Below are positions 6,593-9,416 of a stretch of DNA of 9,416 bases, one piece after another. Each line of letters starts with the position of its first letter. Position 1 is the stretch's first letter. This stretch comes from an uncultured Collinsella sp. GTDB lineage: Bacteria > Actinomycetota > Coriobacteriia > Coriobacteriales > Coriobacteriaceae. Below the pieces are notes generated by a model, which was not told where the DNA came from, did not search any database, and saw only the letters and a program-made list of their open reading frames with translations. Position numbers and translations under genes: made by a program. The stretch is taken from the NCBI GenBank assembly GCA_902478765.1, contig CABSMN010000025.1, positions 1 through 9,416 of the forward strand, read 5' to 3'.

Positions 6593-7636
6593 TTAAGCAT
6601 TGGTCTGGACGAAGCCGCCATCAAACGCATTGGCCTCGAGCACGCGGGCACAGCCGTTAACAACGTTATCGAGCGCCGTGGGGCTGACGTTGACCGAAAC
6701 GCCGGTCTCATCGCGCAGGCGCACATCGAGACCGCGCAGCAGCGCGCCGCCACCGGTCAGCAAAATGCCATAGTACATAAGGTCCGAGGCAAGATCGGGA
6801 GGCGTAGCGTCGAGTGCGTCCTTGACGGCCTTGGCCATCTCGTCGAGCGGCTTGTTGAGTGCGCGACGAATCTCCTCGCTCTCGATGCGCACGGTCTTGG
6901 GCAGACCGGTGATCACGTCGCGGCCGTTGACCTCGACGTCGAGCTCATCCTTGAGCGGCACGGCGGAGCCGACCTTGATCTTGATGTCCTCTGCCGTACG
7001 CTCGCCGATGGCCAGGTTGTAGGCATCGCGAACGTGCGTGAGGATGGCCTGATCGAACTCGTCGCCGGCAATACGGATAGACTGCGAGACGACGATGCCG
7101 CCCATAGCGATAACGGCAACCTCGGTGGTACCGCCACCGATGTCGATGACCATGGAGCCGGTGGGTTCCTCGACGGGCAGGTCGGCGCCGATGGCAGCCG
7201 CCATGGGCTCTTCGATCAGATAGGCCTGGCGGGCACCGGCCTGGATCGTGGCCTCAAAGACAGCGCGCTTCTCAACCGACGTGACACCGGAGGGAACGCA
7301 GACGACAACACGCGGACGCGGAGTCCACGGATAGCGCTTCTCGGACGCCTTGTCGATAAAGTAGCGAAGCATGGCCTCGGTAACATCGAAGTCGGCGATG
7401 ACGCCGTCCTTCAGGGGACGAACGGCCACGATGTTGCCGGGCGTACGGCCGAGCATGCGCTTTGCCTCGATACCGACCGCCAAGATGCGCTCGTCGTTCT
7501 TGTCGATGGCGACAACAGAGGGCTCGCGAATGACGATGCCCTTGCCGCGCACGGAGACAAGCGTATTGGCGGTGCCGAGGTCGATGGCAAGATCGCCCGC
7601 ATAGCTACCGAAGAACATATCCATCAAAGAAAACAA
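6593..7636 (-). CDS. mreB: MreB, actin-like rod-shape cytoskeletal protein
   Basis: MreB polymerises with ATP into membrane-bound filaments that position the elongation machinery. The 347-residue length is typical. The actin-fold signatures are intact: phosphate-1 loop LAIDLGTANTLV (16-27), AVRPLKDGVIADFDVTEAML (71-90), VPSGVTSVEKRA (114-125), YLIEEPMAAAIGADLPV (139-155), phosphate-2 loop VIDIGGGTTEVAVI (163-176) and adenosine loop LLTGGGALLRGL (292-303). The N-terminal MFSLMDMFFG is hydrophobic and may help membrane contact. The start is TTG at 7636, because AGGAG (7642-7646) lies 5 nt upstream; the ATG at 7624 would be 17 nt from it. It is the first gene of the mre operon, behind a 115-bp gap holding the upstream terminator and a possible promoter. 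Confidence 0.98.
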   Translation of the reverse strand: MFSLMDMFFGSYAGDLAIDLGTANTLVSVRGKGIVIREPSVVAIDKNDERILAVGIEAKRMLGRTPGNIVAVRPLKDGVIADFDVTEAMLRYFIDKASEKRYPWTPRPRVVVCVPSGVTSVEKRAVFEATIQAGARQAYLIEEPMAAAIGADLPVEEPTGSMVIDIGGGTTEVAVIAMGGIVVSQSIRIAGDEFDQAILTHVRDAYNLAIGERTAEDIKIKVGSAVPLKDELDVEVNGRDVITGLPKTVRIESEEIRRALNKPLDEMAKAVKDALDATPPDLASDLMYYGILLTGGGALLRGLDVRLRDETGVSVNVSPTALDNVVNGCARVLEANAFDGGFVQTNA

Positions 7637-7641
7637 CGCAA

Positions 7642-7646
7642 CTCCT
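7642..7646 (-). promoter_or_regulatory. Ribosome binding site for mreB
   Basis: AGGAG on the minus strand, 5 nt before the TTG at 7636 and 17 nt before the next in-frame ATG (7624). It decides the TTG start. Confidence 0.7.
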
Positions 7647-7672
7647 GATGTGTTGGATGATTGCTGGAAAAC

Positions 7673-7692
7673 TACTAGCTCATCATACTAGC
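7673..7692. repeat. 7-bp direct repeat in the mre leader
   Basis: TACTAGC occurs at 7673-7679 and again at 7686-7692 (GCTAGTA on the minus strand), with a 13-bp period. The distal copy overlaps the possible -10 box. It could be an operator half-site pair or chance. Confidence 0.4.
7682..7687 (-). promoter_or_regulatory. Possible -10 box of the mre operon promoter
   Basis: TATGAT on the minus strand in the only sizeable intergenic gap, 45 nt upstream of the mreB start codon. No good -35 hexamer is seen at 16-18 bp; that region falls inside the terminator hairpin. The call rests on one hexamer plus context. Confidence 0.35.
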
Positions 7693-7696
7693 GCAA

Positions 7697-7729
7697 GCCC
7701 GGCGCCTCACTTGCGGTGAAGCGCCGGGC
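7697..7729 (-). terminator. Hairpin terminator after the TPR gene
   Basis: GCCCGGCGC (7697-7705) pairs with GCGCCGGGC (7721-7729), one mismatch follows, then TCAC/GTGA around the loop TTGCG. The hairpin starts 22 bp after the TPR stop codon. The downstream T-run on the minus strand is weak (TTGCGC), so it may be an inefficient intrinsic terminator or a 3'-end-stabilising stem. Confidence 0.65.
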
Positions 7730-7751
7730 AAAGCTAAATCCCATAAGGTCA

Positions 7752-9056
7752 CTACTGGTTGTCAGCAGCCGAGAAATCCATATCGAGCGAAGAAACGGCC
7801 CAGCCGATATGGTTGTCGGAGCGCACGAATTTGACGGTGTACTCCTGCTCGCCGCCCTTGGACAGCGATGCCTTCACCTTGGCGGTCGTCTCGGTCATGG
7901 ACTGATCCATGCCCTCGACGGACACGGTGGCACCCTGCGGAATCGAGGAGATGATCATCGACTTAGCGTCCTCGGACAGGCTCGAGGCCAGGCAAGACTC
8001 GGCCTTTGCGGCGTCACCGTCGCCGGCAGCCTGGAACAGATCGGTAACGACAGACTCCTGAGACGGGAAGCCAAAGCCGCGCGTGTAGGCAAAGCCCAGA
8101 CCGCCCGCGGCGATCAAAATGAGCAGAAGCAGCACGATGAAGACTTTAAGACCCGTGTGGCGATGGCGACGACGGACCTTGGCCTGCTTACGATCCTGAC
8201 GGTCCTGCTGGACCATCTCGGACTCGGACAGCGTAAAGAAGCCGGTGTCCGAGGGATCGGGCATAAACTGACCGGTCGCGCCCGTAGGATCGAGCGGATC
8301 GACGGCAGGAGCGTCCATCGCGGGCGCCGGAGCCGTGGCCATAGCCGTCTGGGCAGACAGCGCGGCAAGCGAATCGTGCACGCGGGCAAGCTCATCGGCC
8401 TGCTCGGAGGTGAGCTGGTAGATGCCATCGGCAGTAGCGGCGTTAAAGGCGTCGAGTGCGTCGGAGGGACGGCCGGCGGCAGAAAGCGCCTGACCCATGC
8501 CGGCGTTGAGCGCACGCGTGTCGTCGCGGGGGCCGGCAAAGTCGATAGCCGTGCGGTAGGTCTCCACGGCATCCGCCGGACGGCCGAGCTTAATGAAGCA
8601 ACGACCGAGCTCGCCGAGTGCGGCGGCAGGAGCCGGATTGGCGCCGTCGATGGCAGCCTGACGGAAGGCGGTTCCCGCGTTGGCATAGTCGCCCGACTGG
8701 AACAGCGCATTGCCCAGGCCCAGATAGGCCTTGAACGGCGTGGCATAGGAAGCATCCTGCGTAGCGGCAGAGAAAGCCTGAGCGGCCGTCGTGTAGTCGC
8801 CCACGGCGGCGAGCGCCTTGCCGCGGTTGGTGAGCAGCGCGCCGCGCTTGCCGTAGGTACCGTCGTTGAGGGCGGCGGCATAGGCCTCGGCGGCCTCGGC
8901 ATACATGCCAAGGTGCATCAAGGCGTTGCCACGAAGGTGATCGGCCTCGCCCATAATCTCATCGGGAGTCTTTGCCGCCCCAAGCATCTGGGCTGCAGCA
9001 GAAAAATCACCCGCGCGGTAAGCGGCGCGGCCCTGTTGGATCAGCTGGCTATTCAA
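7752..9056 (-). CDS. TPR-repeat protein with one membrane anchor
   Basis: The 434-residue protein starts at TTG, with AAAGGGGA (9062-9069) 5 nt upstream. About six TPR-like helical pairs fill residues 1-212, with typical cores such as LRGNALMHLGMYAEAAEAY (41-59), NRGKALAAVGDYTTAAQAF (77-95), LGLGNALFQSGDYANAGTAF (112-131) and MGQALSAAGRPSDALDAFNA (187-206). A low-complexity Ala/Pro/Asp linker (237-275) and a strongly basic stretch (286-300, KVRRRHRH) precede one membrane helix (303-325). Residues 333-434 form a small outer domain resembling DUF4878-type lipid- or ligand-binding folds. By the positive-inside rule the TPR part is cytoplasmic and the C-terminus outside. TPRs indicate protein-protein contacts; the partner is unknown. 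It follows the cyclophilin gene after 11 bp, forming a unit closed by the hairpin before mreB, so it is adjacent to the elongasome operon but not clearly part of it. Confidence 0.85.
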   Translation of the reverse strand: MNSQLIQQGRAAYRAGDFSAAAQMLGAAKTPDEIMGEADHLRGNALMHLGMYAEAAEAYAAALNDGTYGKRGALLTNRGKALAAVGDYTTAAQAFSAATQDASYATPFKAYLGLGNALFQSGDYANAGTAFRQAAIDGANPAPAAALGELGRCFIKLGRPADAVETYRTAIDFAGPRDDTRALNAGMGQALSAAGRPSDALDAFNAATADGIYQLTSEQADELARVHDSLAALSAQTAMATAPAPAMDAPAVDPLDPTGATGQFMPDPSDTGFFTLSESEMVQQDRQDRKQAKVRRRHRHTGLKVFIVLLLLILIAAGGLGFAYTRGFGFPSQESVVTDLFQAAGDGDAAKAESCLASSLSEDAKSMIISSIPQGATVSVEGMDQSMTETTAKVKASLSKGGEQEYTVKFVRSDNHIGWAVSSLDMDFSAADNQ

Positions 9057-9061
9057 GGAAG

Positions 9062-9069
9062 TCCCCTTT
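9062..9069 (-). promoter_or_regulatory. Ribosome binding site for the TPR gene
   Basis: AAAGGGGA on the minus strand overlaps the cyclophilin stop TAA (9068-9070) and lies 5 nt before the TTG at 9056. It supports that TTG start. Confidence 0.7.
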
Positions 9070-9380
9070 ACTCGTGAACGATCTCGACATGGACGATCTC
9101 GTCGCCGGCACGCAGCTGCGAAATCACATCGAGACCCTCGACCGTGGTACCAAAGACGGTGTAACCGGAATCGAGGTTATGCTGGGCACCCAGGCAGAAG
9201 TAGAACTGCGAACCCGCGGAATCGGGGTCCATGGAGCGTGCCATGGCAAGGGCGCCATCGACATGGCTGTTGCGCGGATTGGTGGCAAACTCGCCCTTGA
9301 TGCAGTAGCCGGGGCCACCGGTACCGGGCATGCCGTCGGGGCCCTCAAGACCGGCAGCGACGTCGGCGCCGGACATATCG
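9068..9380 (-). CDS. Cyclophilin-type peptidyl-prolyl cis-trans isomerase, C-terminal part (5' truncated)
   Basis: Cyclophilins speed cis-trans isomerisation of Xaa-Pro bonds during folding. 103 residues are left, beginning in the middle of the domain. GTGGPGYCIKGEF (19-31), DGALAMARSMDPDSAGSQFYF (41-61, read in two parts) and LDSGYTVFGTTVEGLDVISQL (69-89, read in two parts) match the second half of the cyclophilin fold. The N-terminal FHRV...Q catalytic segment lies beyond the fragment end. The position of the usual Trp (CypA W121) is Asn here, as expected in the many bacterial cyclophilins that lack it. The stretch before GTGGPGY looks about a dozen residues longer than in short bacterial cyclophilins. 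An apparent upstream GTG start falls in adapter sequence and is not real. Whether the protein has a signal peptide cannot be seen. It is co-oriented with the TPR gene, 11 bp away. Confidence 0.93.
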
Positions 9381-9416
9381 CTGTCTCTTATACACATCTC
9401 CGAGCCCACGAGACTA
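9381..9416 (-). other. Untrimmed Nextera read-2 adapter (artefact)
   Basis: Positions 9381-9399 (CTGTCTCTTATACACATCT) are the reverse complement of the Tn5 mosaic end, and 9400-9414 (CCGAGCCCACGAGAC) the read-2 adapter arm. The last two bases would begin the i7 index. The genomic insert ends at 9380. Confidence 0.98.

Noticed and set aside
6524..7648. 374-codon open frame on the plus strand opposite mreB
   Set aside because: MreB on the minus strand is unambiguous; the opposite frame shows no family features.
7716..9077. 453-codon open frame on the plus strand opposite the TPR gene
   Set aside because: It is opposite a gene with a clear TPR pattern and ribosome binding site. Long antisense frames are expected from GC-rich codon bias, and its translation is low-complexity Gly/Arg-rich with no recognisable family.
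44..9380. tRNA, rRNA, riboswitch, CRISPR or insertion sequence
   Set aside because: None seen: there is no repeat array and no transposase, and the only gap over 21 bp is 7637-7751, which holds the terminator and promoter region.
1..9416. Inverted 19-bp repeats at both ends, as if bounding a Tn5-like transposon
   Set aside because: They are the mosaic ends within complete Nextera adapter arms; no transposase or passenger gene lies between them.

Overview
The window is one contiguous bacterial insert (44-9380, 9337 bp) flanked by untrimmed Illumina Nextera adapter sequence (1-43 and 9381-9416). All genes read on the minus strand, base composition is evenly GC-rich, and gene packing is very tight. 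The protein sequences and gene order fit a Coriobacteriia genome, most likely Collinsella or a close relative. That assignment is inferred from remembered gene order and composition; no search was run.

In transcription order (right to left) there are two units. The first holds the 3' part of a cyclophilin-type peptidyl-prolyl isomerase (9068-9380, 5' end cut off by the fragment end) and a TPR-repeat protein with one membrane anchor (7752-9056). It ends in a GC-rich hairpin (7697-7729). The second is the rod-shape (elongasome) operon: mreB (6593-7636), mreC (5573-6571), mreD (4995-5561), mrdA/PBP2 (2912-4981) and rodA (1676-2902). It continues without a visible break into a DUF697-like membrane protein (728-1657) and the N-terminal part of a TIGR03960-type radical SAM protein (44-717, 3' end cut off). 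The 115-bp gap before mreB holds the terminator and a possible promoter; all other gaps are 9-21 bp.

The core genes form one machine. MreB filaments under the membrane organise the bitopic MreC, the multipass MreD, and the RodA glycosyltransferase/PBP2 transpeptidase pair that builds the lateral wall. The DUF697-like gene lies directly after rodA with a strong Shine-Dalgarno site, so it is probably co-expressed with the elongasome, but its role is unknown.

No exotic defence, mobile or RNA system is visible. The points most worth a second look are: a 12-bp perfect hairpin followed by four U in the first codons of mreC; the DUF697-like gene as a possible elongasome accessory; ribosome binding sites fused to the preceding stop codon at five of seven junctions; frequent TTG starts (four of eight visible starts); an extra N-terminal membrane segment in PBP2; and adapter-derived residues that would corrupt the terminal proteins if the adapters were left in.
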